A stretch of 24,484 nt of DNA from NCBI GenBank assembly GCA_047635255.1, contig JBLIIR010000013.1, positions 1-24,484 of the forward strand, read 5' to 3'. This stretch comes from Porticoccus sp047635255. Lineage in GTDB: Bacteria; Pseudomonadota; Gammaproteobacteria; Pseudomonadales; Porticoccaceae. The position numbers were made by a program, and so were the translations under genes. Below are positions 16,652 to 24,484 of this stretch, in pieces (position 1 is the first letter of the stretch; every line of letters begins with the position of its first letter). The notes beneath the pieces were generated by a model. That model saw nothing but the letters and a program-made list of their open reading frames with translations, was not told where the DNA came from and made no database searches.

Positions 16652-16965
16652 TGGAAGGTTTAAATATACCGCTCAATCATATTTTATTAATTGCTTCATT
16701 ACTTTTTGTCATTGGCATGCTGGGCCTGATGATTCGCCGCAATATTATTTTTATCTTAATGTCACTTGAAGTCATGTTGAACTCGGCTGCGTTGGCCTTT
16801 GTAGCCGCTGGAGCCCATTGGGGGCAACCGGATGGTCAAATTGTATTTATGTTGATATTGAGCATCGCTGCTGCTGAGGTGGCTGTTGGGTTGAGTCTGG
16901 TGTTGCAGGTGCAGCGACGCTTCAGATCGCTAGATATGGATAGTCTCGACTGGATGAGAGGATGA
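16651..16965 (+). CDS. nuoK: NADH-quinone oxidoreductase subunit K (GTG start)
   Basis: NuoK is the small three-helix, MrpC-like membrane subunit of the proton pathway. The conserved membrane glutamates are Glu40 (MSLEVMLN) and Glu76 (AAAEVAVG), equivalent to E. coli Glu36 and Glu72. The 104-residue product starts at GTG 16651. The start is fixed by an unusually strong AGGAGG at 16638-16643, seven bases upstream, and by the 1-nt overlap with the nuoJ stop. The C-terminus ends in MRG as in E. coli. The stop overlaps the nuoL start by 4 nt. Confidence 0.95.
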   Translation: MEGLNIPLNHILLIASLLFVIGMLGLMIRRNIIFILMSLEVMLNSAALAFVAAGAHWGQPDGQIVFMLILSIAAAEVAVGLSLVLQVQRRFRSLDMDSLDWMRG

Positions 16966-18803
16966 TTATGCGCGAACTCATTGGATTGATACCGCTTATC
17001 CCTTTGCTTAGTTCGGTGACACTGATGCTATTCGCCGGACATTTGTCGCGATTTGCTATTGGTTTACTGGGGGTTGGTTCTGTAGGGATTGCCGCAATAC
17101 TGACAGCAAAGATGGGAGTGGACTTTTTAGGCAATCCTGAGGTTTTCAAAGTAACTCTGTGGACCTGGATTCAGGTAGGCACTTTTTCTTCTGATGTTGC
17201 TTTTTATTTTGACGGACTAACATTAGTAATGATGTCTGTGATTACAGGGGTTGGGTTTTTAATCCATTTATTTTCTACAGAGTTTATGGAAAAAGATGTT
17301 AGTTATGCACGCTACTTCGCTTACTTAAATATGTTTGTTGCCGCCATGTTGATTTTAGTAATGGCGGATAATCTGCTTCTTCTTTATCTTGGCTGGGAAG
17401 GAGTAGGGGTGTGCAGTTATTTGCTAGTGGGTTTTTGGTATCAGAATTCTGCCAATGGCTATGCTGCGCGCAAGGCATTCATTGTCACTCGTATTGGTGA
17501 TACGTTGATGGCACTGGGACTATTTCTGCTATTTACCGAGCTTGGTACTTTGGATATCCAAGCTCTTGGAGACGTCGCTAAGGATAAATGGCAGGTGGGT
17601 GACAATATGCCACTTATCGCTTGTCTTCTTATTTTAGGCGGAGCGGTTGGCAAGTCAGCTCAGCTGCCTCTACATACATGGCTTCCTGATGCTATGGCTG
17701 GCCCAACACCGGTTAGCGCATTGATTCATGCGGCAACGATGGTTACAGCTGGAGTCTACTTGATTGCACGGACTCATGAGCTTTACTTGTTCGCCCCAAT
17801 AGCAATGATTGCAGTAGCACTGGTAGGCTTAGCCACTTCTTTAATGGCGGCCTTCACTGCGCTAACCCAGCATGATATTAAACGCATTCTTGCCTATTCA
17901 ACGATCAGTCAGATCGGCTATATGTTCCTGGCCCTAGGTGTAGGTGCATGGACTGCCGGAATCTTTCATTTAATGACCCATGCTTTCTTTAAGGCTCTAT
18001 TATTTCTCGGCTCCGGAGCTATTATTCACTGCCTGCATCATGAGCATAATATTTTTAAAATGGGCGGTTTGCGAACTCGTATGCCGGTGACATTTTGGAG
18101 CTTCATGATTGGCTCAGCAGCTTTGGCGGCACTGCCAATGACATCAGGATTTTTCAGCAAGGATCAGATTCTCTTACAGGCTTATCAAGTTGATGGTATA
18201 GGGCCCTGGTTGTGGTTTGGGGGATTGGTGGGTGCGTTGTTGACGGCCGTGTACAGTTTTCGGTTAGTATTTGTGGTGTTTTTTGGCCAAGCCAACACCG
18301 AGCCAGACAAAGATACTGGGTGGCGAATGGCCATACCTTTAAGCTTGCTTTGTATTTTAGCCATGATGGGGGGCTGGATTATCATCCCGGTCACCCAGGT
18401 ATTTCCTCTGGCAGTTTTCGAGCACCCCGCCCACTGGGTTGAATACGTCTCCATTGCGGTACCACTTGTCGGCGTAACCATCGCTTACCTTGTATTTCTT
18501 GGCGGCCAGCTCAAAGTGGATTCATTCACTAATTCTTTTGTTATGCAAAAACTGCAGCGATTTTGGTTTAGCGGCTGGGGGATAGATTGGCTATATGATC
18601 GACTACTGGTAAGACCTTATTATGGTCTAGCTAGGGCCCTGAAATTAGAGCCAGTGGACGATTTTTATAGGCTTATTGTGACTATAAATCAAATATTTAA
18701 TCAGTGGTTATCTGCAGGTCAGAGCGGGCAGATGAGACGTTATATAGCCAGCATGGTATTTGGCTTGATTTTACTGCTGGCCATTTTGGTGAGGGCTTCT
18801 TGA
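16962..18803 (+). CDS. nuoL: NADH-quinone oxidoreductase subunit L (antiporter-like, distal)
   Basis: NuoL is the outermost antiporter-like subunit and supplies the long lateral helix along the membrane arm. The 613 residues equal the length of E. coli NuoL. The key charged residues of the half-channel are present: Glu146 (LYLGWEGVGVCSYLL) and Lys231 (GAVGKSAQLPLHTWLPDAM), equivalent to E. coli Glu144 and Lys229. The C-terminal amphipathic helix and final membrane anchor are also present, so it is not truncated. ATG 16962 overlaps the nuoK stop by 4 nt; an alternative ATG at 16968 would shorten it by two residues. Confidence 0.97.
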   Translation: MIMRELIGLIPLIPLLSSVTLMLFAGHLSRFAIGLLGVGSVGIAAILTAKMGVDFLGNPEVFKVTLWTWIQVGTFSSDVAFYFDGLTLVMMSVITGVGFLIHLFSTEFMEKDVSYARYFAYLNMFVAAMLILVMADNLLLLYLGWEGVGVCSYLLVGFWYQNSANGYAARKAFIVTRIGDTLMALGLFLLFTELGTLDIQALGDVAKDKWQVGDNMPLIACLLILGGAVGKSAQLPLHTWLPDAMAGPTPVSALIHAATMVTAGVYLIARTHELYLFAPIAMIAVALVGLATSLMAAFTALTQHDIKRILAYSTISQIGYMFLALGVGAWTAGIFHLMTHAFFKALLFLGSGAIIHCLHHEHNIFKMGGLRTRMPVTFWSFMIGSAALAALPMTSGFFSKDQILLQAYQVDGIGPWLWFGGLVGALLTAVYSFRLVFVVFFGQANTEPDKDTGWRMAIPLSLLCILAMMGGWIIIPVTQVFPLAVFEHPAHWVEYVSIAVPLVGVTIAYLVFLGGQLKVDSFTNSFVMQKLQRFWFSGWGIDWLYDRLLVRPYYGLARALKLEPVDDFYRLIVTINQIFNQWLSAGQSGQMRRYIASMVFGLILLLAILVRAS

Positions 18804-20317
18804 TGCTAATGATTAATTTGATACTCATTCTACTAATCGGAGGGGTTGTTGCGATATTTTCGGAGCGACTGGGTGCCGATGTGCCTCGTAAGGTAGCGTT
18901 GGCAGTAGTCATTATTGATTTAATTTATTTGCTGATAGTGCTTTCGACAATGCCCCAATTGGAGGCGCTACAGGCACCTGTGCCCAGTGATCCGGAAACC
19001 TGGTTGATGCATTATAGTGCTGAGTGGATTCCGGCTTTTGGCATTAAAATTGAATTAGCCTTAGATGGATTAAGTATACTGATGGTTTTGCTGACATTGA
19101 TATTAGGTGCTGTGGCAGTAAGTGCCTCATGGACAGATATCAAAGTTCGACAGGGTTTTTTTGAAGCCAATCTACTATGGACGCTGGCTGGTGTTCTTGG
19201 TGTTTTCATGGCTCTAGATTTGTTCCTATTCTTTCTATTTTGGGAGGTTATGTTAATCCCGATGTATTTTATGATTGCTATTTGGGGCCACGAAAATCGC
19301 GGTTATGCAGCCATGAAATTCTTTATTTTTACTCAGGCCAGCGGTCTTTTGATGCTGGTTTCTATATTGGCATTGGTCGTAATTCATCATGGTAATACTG
19401 GTATTTGGACCTTTAGTTATTTCGACCTGCTGGGCGCTCAAATTGCCGCGCAAACTGCATTTTGGTTGATGCTTGGCTTCTTTGTTGCTTTTGTTGTTAA
19501 GCTTCCTGGGTTTCCTTTTCATACCTGGCTACCAGATGCTCATACCCAGGCACCCACCGCCGGTAGTGTCATTCTTGCAGGAATACTACTCAAAACTGGC
19601 GCTTATGGGTTGATTCGTTTTGCTGTGCCTTTATTTCCTCAGGCATCAATGGAGTTTGCTCCTGTTGCTCTCTGGTTGGGTGCTGCTGGAGTTATTTATG
19701 GGGCAGTTTTGGCTTTCGGTCAAACGGATTTTAAGCGTTTGGTTGCCTATAGTAGCGTGAGTCATATGGGCTTTGTTCTCCTTGGGGTGTATGCCTGGAA
19801 TATCCTGGCACTACAGGGAGCAGTTATGCAAATGGTCGCGCATGGATTCAGCACGGCGGCGTTGTTTATGATTGCAGGCTCACTTCAAGAGCGCCTACAT
19901 ACCAGGGATATGCGTGAGATGGGTGGCTTATGGCAGAATATGCCGCGTATGGGTGCTGTAGCCATGTTTTTTATAGTAGCGTCTCTTGGGCTTCCTGGTT
20001 TAGGTAACTTTGTTGCTGAATTTTTGGTACTACTAGGCCTTTTCCAAGTGGATCGCTTGCTTGCCGTTATAGCAGCGCTTGGTTTGATTACTGGTGCCGC
20101 CTATTCGTTACTATTGATGCAGCGATCATTTCAAGGTGAGCCTGACAAAACACGCCAGCTAGTGGATTTCGGGACAAGAGAAATGCTGACCATGGCCGTG
20201 ATGATGATTGCACTCATTGTGTTAGGCGTCTACCCGCAGCCGATATTAGATATTTCTCGTCCAGTGGTAGAAAGCCTGATTAGTTTCTCGAGCATCGTGA
20301 CAGGAGGTTCTTTATGA
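18803..20317 (+). CDS. nuoM: NADH-quinone oxidoreductase subunit M (antiporter-like)
   Basis: NuoM is the middle antiporter-like proton-translocating subunit. Glu148 (FLFWEVMLIPMYF) and Lys233 (VVKLPGFPFHTWLPDAHTQ) correspond to the E. coli essential pair Glu144 and Lys234. The start at 18803 is preferred because it shares one base with the nuoL stop (TGATG) and gives 504 residues against 509 in E. coli. A longer in-frame version from 18704 lies within nuoL and adds a hydrophilic, non-family extension. The stop overlaps the nuoN start by 4 nt. Confidence 0.96.
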   Translation: MLMINLILILLIGGVVAIFSERLGADVPRKVALAVVIIDLIYLLIVLSTMPQLEALQAPVPSDPETWLMHYSAEWIPAFGIKIELALDGLSILMVLLTLILGAVAVSASWTDIKVRQGFFEANLLWTLAGVLGVFMALDLFLFFLFWEVMLIPMYFMIAIWGHENRGYAAMKFFIFTQASGLLMLVSILALVVIHHGNTGIWTFSYFDLLGAQIAAQTAFWLMLGFFVAFVVKLPGFPFHTWLPDAHTQAPTAGSVILAGILLKTGAYGLIRFAVPLFPQASMEFAPVALWLGAAGVIYGAVLAFGQTDFKRLVAYSSVSHMGFVLLGVYAWNILALQGAVMQMVAHGFSTAALFMIAGSLQERLHTRDMREMGGLWQNMPRMGAVAMFFIVASLGLPGLGNFVAEFLVLLGLFQVDRLLAVIAALGLITGAAYSLLLMQRSFQGEPDKTRQLVDFGTREMLTMAVMMIALIVLGVYPQPILDISRPVVESLISFSSIVTGGSL

Positions 20318-21729
20318 ACGGAAGCCAGATGCAGGCGTTAATGCCGATACTGATGCTGAGCTTGACGGCTATAGTCTTGATGATTCAGGCCTCCATAAAG
20401 CGTGATGAGAAGGCGGCATGGATTATCACTGTAGTGGGAATATTGTTGGCTTTGTGGGGCGCTGGATATGCCAGAGACTTTTCACAACCTGTGACAATTT
20501 TACTACAAGTAGATAATTGGGGATTATTTTTTACCGCGCTTGTGCTGCTTGCATCTTTGGTGACAGTGGTGCTTTCACAGGATAGTTTTTCTTCGGAAGG
20601 GGAGAGCGAAGAAGAATATTACCTTTTGTTAGTGTTGTCAGCTCTTGGAGCTGTAATTTTGATTCAATCCAGCCATATGGCCTCTCTATTGCTAGGTATG
20701 GAGCTAATGGGGGTCGCTCTTTATGCGATGATCGCCTTTCCAAAAAAAGGTCTTTTACCCCTCGAGGCGGCAGTTAAATATCTGGTATTGTCAGGGTGCG
20801 CCTCAGCAATTTTATTGTTCGGGTTTGCGTTGCTTTACGCCGCAACTGGCGAATTAAGCTATACAGGAATTGGTGAAAAAGCTGCTCTTGCCTATATTGG
20901 TAGCCCTCTATTAGTTATGGCCGGCACCGCTATGGTTACAGCAGGTATTGCTTTTAAGTTATCCTTGGTGCCATTTCATATGTGGACGCCTGATGTTTAT
21001 CAGGGTGCACCGACACCAGTGACAGGATTTCTTGCAACCGTGTCAAAAGGGGCAGTCTTCGTCGCACTGGCTCGCATCTACATGGATGCTGAATTGCATC
21101 AATATGAGTCTTTGATTTTGGCGCTCTCTGTACTGGCAATCTTTTCAATGCTGATTGGCAACTTGCTCGCTCTACTGCAGGAGGATATCAAGCGCTTACT
21201 GGCTTACTCATCGATTGCCCATTTTGGCTATTTGTTAATTGTATTGATTGCCCTTACTGGTAGCGAGATGGCAAGCGAGGCGGTAACCTTTTATTTAGCA
21301 GCCTACATACTGACTACGCTTGGAGCATTTACCGTGATAGCCAGGGTCTCTAGAGAAGATCAACAAAAAAGCCAGATTTCAGAATTTGAGGGACTTTTTT
21401 GGAGGAATAAAATTCAGGCTACCGCTCTTACTATAGCGATGCTTTCATTTGCAGGCATACCCCTTACTGCAGGGTTCATGGCTAAGTTTTTCGTGATTAA
21501 TGTCGCTATTCAGGGGTCCCATTGGTTTTTGTTGGGCGCACTGGTTATCGGTAGCGCCATCGGTATTTATTACTATCTGAGAATTATTTTTTCCATGAGC
21601 AAGATGTCTGGTGATGATGTCGGCGTCCGTGATCGCTCTGGAGATATAACAGCGCTACTGTTAACGGTATTGATCTTAATGCTGGGTAGTTGGCCGCAGC
21701 CATTTATCGTTTTTGCCGGCGGGCTTTAG
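20314..21729 (+). CDS. nuoN: NADH-quinone oxidoreductase subunit N (antiporter-like, proximal)
   Basis: NuoN is the antiporter-like subunit nearest the quinone end of the membrane arm and normally the last gene of the operon. Glu130 (LLLGMELMGVALYAM) and Lys215 (GIAFKLSLVPFHMWTPDVYQG) match the essential pair Glu133 and Lys217 of E. coli. The 471 residues compare with 485 in E. coli. CAGGAGG lies just upstream of the ATG, and the start overlaps the nuoM stop by 4 nt. Confidence 0.96.
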   Translation: MNGSQMQALMPILMLSLTAIVLMIQASIKRDEKAAWIITVVGILLALWGAGYARDFSQPVTILLQVDNWGLFFTALVLLASLVTVVLSQDSFSSEGESEEEYYLLLVLSALGAVILIQSSHMASLLLGMELMGVALYAMIAFPKKGLLPLEAAVKYLVLSGCASAILLFGFALLYAATGELSYTGIGEKAALAYIGSPLLVMAGTAMVTAGIAFKLSLVPFHMWTPDVYQGAPTPVTGFLATVSKGAVFVALARIYMDAELHQYESLILALSVLAIFSMLIGNLLALLQEDIKRLLAYSSIAHFGYLLIVLIALTGSEMASEAVTFYLAAYILTTLGAFTVIARVSREDQQKSQISEFEGLFWRNKIQATALTIAMLSFAGIPLTAGFMAKFFVINVAIQGSHWFLLGALVIGSAIGIYYYLRIIFSMSKMSGDDVGVRDRSGDITALLLTVLILMLGSWPQPFIVFAGGL

Positions 21730-21756
21730 TGAAACCAAGAAGGTAGGGAGAATATT

Positions 21757-22197
21757 ATGCCTTTACGTTCAGTTGATTTATGTGATTATCTGCTGCCCGA
21801 TCCGGTGACGGTCCGGCCAGATGAAAATATATTTCATGCCATTGCTGTCATTATTAAAAATAAGATCTCCGGTGTTTGTGTGGTTAACAATGACGGACAT
21901 CTGGTGGGAGTCTTATCTGAGCTTGACTGCATGCGAGCCGTTCTTGGTGCAACCTATAACGACGGGTGCAGGTCGGGAGGAAGCGGTTATGGTAATGTTG
22001 CTGAGTTTATGTCCACAGACATCGATTCTTGTGAGCTACATGCGGATATAGTAGATGTAGCCGCTGACATGCTTAGCAAAGGCCATCGCCGTCGACCAGT
22101 ATTGGATAATGGTAAGCTGGTTGGGCAAATTACTTGTCGTAGATTGTTGGCAGCGGTAAGTAAATTCGCTTGTCCGGAAAACGAAATTTATACATAA
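21757..22197 (+). CDS. Two-CBS-domain protein downstream of nuoN
   Basis: This 146-residue cytoplasmic protein consists of two CBS domains: about residues 10-62 (PDPVTVRPDENIFHAIAVI, then VVNNDGHLVGVLSELD) and 83-138 (FMSTDIDSCELHADIVDVA, then PVLDNGKLVGQITCRRLL). CBS pairs form a Bateman module that binds adenine nucleotides such as AMP, ATP or NAD(H). No catalytic or DNA-binding domain is attached. AGGGAG precedes the ATG, and the gene begins 27 nt after nuoN, so it is probably on the nuo transcript. A regulatory role sensing energy or redox state near complex I is attractive but is inference only; the gene could equally be a bystander. Confidence 0.88.
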   Translation: MPLRSVDLCDYLLPDPVTVRPDENIFHAIAVIIKNKISGVCVVNNDGHLVGVLSELDCMRAVLGATYNDGCRSGGSGYGNVAEFMSTDIDSCELHADIVDVAADMLSKGHRRRPVLDNGKLVGQITCRRLLAAVSKFACPENEIYT

Positions 22198-22208
22198 TGT
22201 TTAGCTCG

Positions 22209-22235
22209 CTGCTCGGTTATTGCAGAGTTTTTTTT
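22209..22235 (+). terminator. Possible weak terminator after the CBS gene
   Basis: A short stem CTGC/GCAG (22209-22212 with 22222-22225) is followed by a run of eight T at 22228-22235 and then a run of A. The stem is only 4 bp with a 9-nt loop, so it is weak. The position between convergent genes (CBS ends at 22197, the next - strand gene ends at 22241) fits a terminator, and the A run could serve the opposite strand. Confidence 0.4.
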
Positions 22236-22240
22236 AAAAA

Positions 22241-22681
22241 TTATTCCCAAAATTTCCATTTAATTTTTTTTTCAGGACTGCCTGTCTCTAATAGACCTTC
22301 TGGTAAATCTTCCTTATAAGGGATACATGGTCGCCCGCTTGATTTTTTTATCGCACAAGCTTTCACCGGTAACTTTTTTTTATCAATAAATGACTCTACT
22401 GCTACCTGTGGGCTGCTTTGCGGGTTGGATAAGCAATGCCTGTCCAGCCAACCTGTGATAACTTTTGGATCTGCACTGTGTAAAACTCCTGCTGGATGTT
22501 TTCCTGTGTACTCATACTTGTTGTAGGCTGATACAAATCCCTCTAACCAGTAAAGAGTAGCTTGTTCGGATTGATTCTGACGAACACTGTCCCATTGCTT
22601 GCAATTTTTGGCGATGGAGCTCATAGGTTGCGCATGCAGCTGAGACAATGGTATTAATATCAGTAATAGAAAAAATCTCAT
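22241..22681 (-). CDS. Small secreted protein, possibly HdeA/Rap1a-like
   Basis: The product is 146 residues with a clear signal peptide: MRFFLLLILIPLSQLHA, likely cleaved after residue 17. The mature part has four cysteines (27, 83, 109, 119), enough for two disulfides in the periplasm. The central stretch YWLEGFVSAYNKYEY, later WLDRHCLSNP, resembles the pattern of small periplasmic HdeA/Rap1a-type proteins, where a helical core carries a conserved W/Y-x-x-G segment and a Cys-x-x-x-Pro turn. This is pattern recognition, not a confirmed assignment. The C-terminal tail (from about 120) is Lys- and Glu-rich and ends WKFWE. AAGGAA upstream of the ATG supports the start. It follows another secreted orphan on the same strand after 70 bp. 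Confidence 0.7.
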   Translation of the reverse strand: MRFFLLLILIPLSQLHAQPMSSIAKNCKQWDSVRQNQSEQATLYWLEGFVSAYNKYEYTGKHPAGVLHSADPKVITGWLDRHCLSNPQSSPQVAVESFIDKKKLPVKACAIKKSSGRPCIPYKEDLPEGLLETGSPEKKIKWKFWE

Positions 22682-22751
22682 ACTTAGTTCCTTAATTTTT
22701 TATATGAATTTGGATTAACCTAAAGATAAGTCTAACGCCACGCGGATTTAA

Positions 22752-23312
22752 TCATATTTTTTCTTCTGGAATGGCATTTAGCATAGCCTTAAAATAAGTG
22801 TTAGGTATTTTAATTTGGTCATTTCTGTTTCCAGATATAGTGATGCTTAGGCCAGAGACGGAACCGTCAAAGAAGTAGAGGAAGTTTAAAGGTATAGCCA
22901 ACTTTTCTTCGTATTGACATATGGTGGTAGAACAATTTCCGCCTTTTTTTGATAGGACTTGCAGCGGCAATTTCGCCTTATCTTGAGCATTCACAGCGCT
23001 TTCATAAGATCGAAAACTCTTATCATCATACCGAGCATTTATATAAATTGTGTAATGGTCCGCGCCCTCTAAATCAACAACGCGCATTAGGTAGATGTCT
23101 GAGAAATTTTCAGACAGAAATTGATCAGAGATTGAAAAATTTGGCCCATAGGTTATCTCACCGTGTGCTGCATCTTGACGAATTTCTATATGGTTACCTA
23201 TGCTTTCAGCTGAGCGCCAATCAATAGAGGGCTTAGTCGCTGTTTCAGCTAAAATTGGACATACGAATGCAGCAGATGAAATAAGAATAAGAATATGAAA
23301 AAAAGTCTTCAT
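22752..23312 (-). CDS. Secreted protein of unknown function
   Basis: I do not recognise this 186-residue protein. It has an N-terminal signal peptide (MKTFFHILILISSAAFVCPILA, likely cut after residue 22). Cys18 lies inside the signal and does not make a proper lipobox, because Val precedes it. The mature part looks beta-rich, with alternating hydrophobic strands (YLMRVVDL, HYTIYINARYDD, LSITISG) and one close cysteine pair (Cys127 and Cys132, GGNCSTTICQYEEKLAIPL) that could form a disulfide. GGGAG lies upstream of the ATG. It is probably periplasmic or exported and possibly co-transcribed with the smaller secreted gene that follows it. Confidence 0.7.
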   Translation of the reverse strand: MKTFFHILILISSAAFVCPILAETATKPSIDWRSAESIGNHIEIRQDAAHGEITYGPNFSISDQFLSENFSDIYLMRVVDLEGADHYTIYINARYDDKSFRSYESAVNAQDKAKLPLQVLSKKGGNCSTTICQYEEKLAIPLNFLYFFDGSVSGLSITISGNRNDQIKIPNTYFKAMLNAIPEEKI

Positions 23313-23647
23313 TTGTTAGGACTCCCTATTTTTGGTATTTACAGACTGTCGAATACATCACTTTCAGATCTCTCATCGCCAGCTAAAGGCATTTGTGGCG
23401 ACTCTTTGTTGCGACATGTTAATTTTAGAGGCTCAACATGAAGGATTTTTTAAAAAAAAACAAGGTGTCTAAATTAAATTTATAACGTAAAACCAAAAAT
23501 TATCAACTGATATGAGATGTAAATCCCCTTGGCGTTTGGTAAATATGGGAGACTTTAAGTTCTTGGTCGCATTATTTTGGGGTTAATCATTGTTCATCCT
23601 GTGCTAACATAAATGATTTTTTTAAACAATTTTCTGATCGGTTCCAT
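23313..23647. promoter_or_regulatory. Divergent intergenic region, 335 bp, between the secreted orphan and the MBL hydrolase
   Basis: No gene is visible. The stretch must contain promoters for the leftward orphan gene and the rightward hydrolase. It holds an inverted repeat TCGCCA (23376-23381) and TGGCGA (23396-23401) around a 14-nt loop, which would lie in the 5' leader of the - strand gene, and a long T/A run near 23446-23462. I see no convincing promoter consensus or known riboswitch fold. Confidence 0.45.
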
Positions 23648-24304
23648 ATGTCACAGAACACACTAGCTAACGAAAAATATATTATAAGAACCTTTCCTGT
23701 TGGGGTTTTGCAGTGTAATTGCACTATTATCGGCGATCCAGTTAGTCGGCTGGCTTTAGTTGTAGACCCCGGAGGCGATGCGGGAGTTATCCTCGAGCTA
23801 TTGATTGACTTGAACTTAAAAGTGGTCGCTATTATTCATACGCATGCACATTTCGATCACATACTTGCTGCAGGTGAAATTAAGGAGGCTACAGGAGCCT
23901 CTATTTATCTCCATGAGGACGACCTCCCTCTTTGGAAAGGTTTGGAGCAGCAGTGTTCGATGTTTGGCTTTCCTAGCGACGTCAAGCTGCCAGATCCTGA
24001 TTTTTACCTTAACGATGACCACGATCTTGGTTGTTGTGGAGGGATTGCTATACACACCCCTGGACATACACCTGGATCAACTAGTTTTTGGTTCGAAAGA
24101 AGCAATCTGTTGATTGCCGGCGATACTCTGTTTAAGGGTGCGGTGGGCCGCACAGATTTCCCTGGAGGTAATTTTGAGCAGATCACCGCTTCTATACGTG
24201 AGCGCATCTATACGCTAAATGAGGACGCTACTGTTATTGCTGGACATGGCTCACCCACAACAATAGGGGATGAAAAGCATGGCAATAGATTTGTTAGACC
24301 CTAG
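23648..24304 (+). CDS. Metallo-beta-lactamase-fold hydrolase, glyoxalase II-like (YcbL type)
   Basis: This 218-residue cytoplasmic protein has the full metal-binding set of the glyoxalase II branch of the metallo-beta-lactamase fold. THAHFDH is at 65-71, His140 lies in TPGHTPGS, Asp159 in AGDTLF and His200 in AGHG, all placed to coordinate one or two Zn/Fe ions. It is short and lacks the extra C-terminal helical domain that binds glutathione in classical GloB, which matches the compact YcbL-type proteins. The substrate is therefore uncertain: a thioester such as S-lactoylglutathione is possible. ATG 23648 has a weak ribosome-binding site, and the family's conserved FPVG...NCTI segment begins at about residue 16, so the start is reasonable. 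It lies on the same strand, 74 bp before the dUTPase gene. Confidence 0.9.
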   Translation: MSQNTLANEKYIIRTFPVGVLQCNCTIIGDPVSRLALVVDPGGDAGVILELLIDLNLKVVAIIHTHAHFDHILAAGEIKEATGASIYLHEDDLPLWKGLEQQCSMFGFPSDVKLPDPDFYLNDDHDLGCCGGIAIHTPGHTPGSTSFWFERSNLLIAGDTLFKGAVGRTDFPGGNFEQITASIRERIYTLNEDATVIAGHGSPTTIGDEKHGNRFVRP

Positions 24305-24312
24305 CCTATTGT

Positions 24313-24339
24313 CTGCTGAAATCATTGATTTGACAGCAG
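24313..24339 (+). other. Hairpin between the MBL hydrolase and dUTPase genes
   Basis: Arms CTGCTG (24313-24318) and CAGCAG (24334-24339), extended by AAATC/GATTT around a 3-nt loop, form an 11-bp stem with a 2-nt bulge (24332-24333). No T-run follows. It starts 9 bp after the hydrolase stop and could mark a transcript 3' end or attenuate read-through. Confidence 0.4.
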
Positions 24340-24378
24340 GCGAGCTGTAAAAATAAGCGCCAAAAATGGAGCGATAGC

Positions 24379-24484
24379 ATGAAAGAACAGATTTTGATAA
24401 TGCTGGATTTGCAGGATGCCATGAATAGGAAGGTGAATGATGATTGGATAAATCAAAAATTCTCCTGGTACCGTGCAGTTTGGG
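24379..24484 (+). CDS. Dimeric-type dUTP diphosphatase (partial, 5' end)
   Basis: The first 35 codons are visible before the window ends. The peptide starts MKEQILIMLDLQDAMNRKVN and continues DDWINQKFSWYRAVW. This LQDAMN...W...WYRAVW pattern is the N-terminus of the all-alpha, dimeric dUTPase family (dUTPase_2) seen in gammaproteobacteria. That enzyme hydrolyses dUTP to dUMP and pyrophosphate, keeping uracil out of DNA and supplying dUMP for dTMP synthesis. It differs from the trimeric Dut of E. coli. GGAG at 24368-24371, seven bases before the ATG, supports the start. The Glu-rich metal-binding motifs lie beyond the window. Confidence 0.8.
   Translation, partial: MKEQILIMLDLQDAMNRKVNDDWINQKFSWYRAVW

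Noticed and set aside
18704..18802. Longer N-terminus of NuoM starting inside nuoL
   Set aside because: The extension is unlike the family; the start at 18803 overlaps the nuoL stop and matches the family length.

Overview
The window looks like a chromosomal segment of a gammaproteobacterium. The evidence is a complete E. coli-type NADH:quinone oxidoreductase (complex I) operon with a fused nuoCD gene, a full-length two-domain GlnE, and the start of a dimeric-type dUTPase. Gene order and base composition look chromosomal. I see no phage genes, transposases, rRNA, tRNA or CRISPR array. A marine or aquatic heterotroph is plausible, but the sequence does not settle that.

Layout. 1-132 is the 3' end of an unidentified gene whose product ends in a tandem Glu/Lys-Gly-His repeat. 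A single-domain rhodanese (191-517) and a secreted SOUL-type heme-binding protein (598-1215, TTG start) follow on the + strand. glnE (1270-4227, - strand) encodes the enzyme that adenylylates and deadenylylates glutamine synthetase. A SulP-STAS anion transporter (4351-5919, +) diverges from glnE and converges on a short-chain dehydrogenase (5933-6709, -). A very AT-rich 381-bp leader (6710-7090) precedes the nuo operon.

The nuo operon (7091-21729) carries all thirteen genes in canonical order: A, B, CD, E, F, G, H, I, J, K, L, M, N. Most junctions overlap by 1-8 nt, which implies one transcript with translational coupling. All expected iron-sulfur cysteine ligands are present: N1a in NuoE; N3 in NuoF; N1b, N5, N4 and N7 in NuoG; N6a and N6b in NuoI; N2 in NuoB. 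The key charged residues of the antiporter-like subunits NuoL, NuoM and NuoN are also present. The complex should therefore be functional: NuoE, F and G oxidise NADH, NuoB, CD and I carry electrons to quinone, and NuoA, H and J-N move protons across the membrane. A two-CBS-domain protein (21757-22197) follows 27 nt after nuoN and probably shares the transcript.

The right end holds two small secreted orphan proteins on the - strand (22241-22681 and 22752-23312), a glyoxalase II-like metallo-beta-lactamase-fold hydrolase (23648-24304, +), and the first 35 codons of a dimeric-type dUTPase (24379 to the window end).

Most of the window is ordinary core genome, and I find no convincing undescribed multi-gene system. 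The points worth a second look are the His-rich tandem repeat at the left edge, a long hairpin spanning the rhodanese stop codon, the structured AT-rich nuo leader, a 25-codon ORF bridging nuoI and nuoJ, the CBS protein attached to nuo, and the two secreted orphans.
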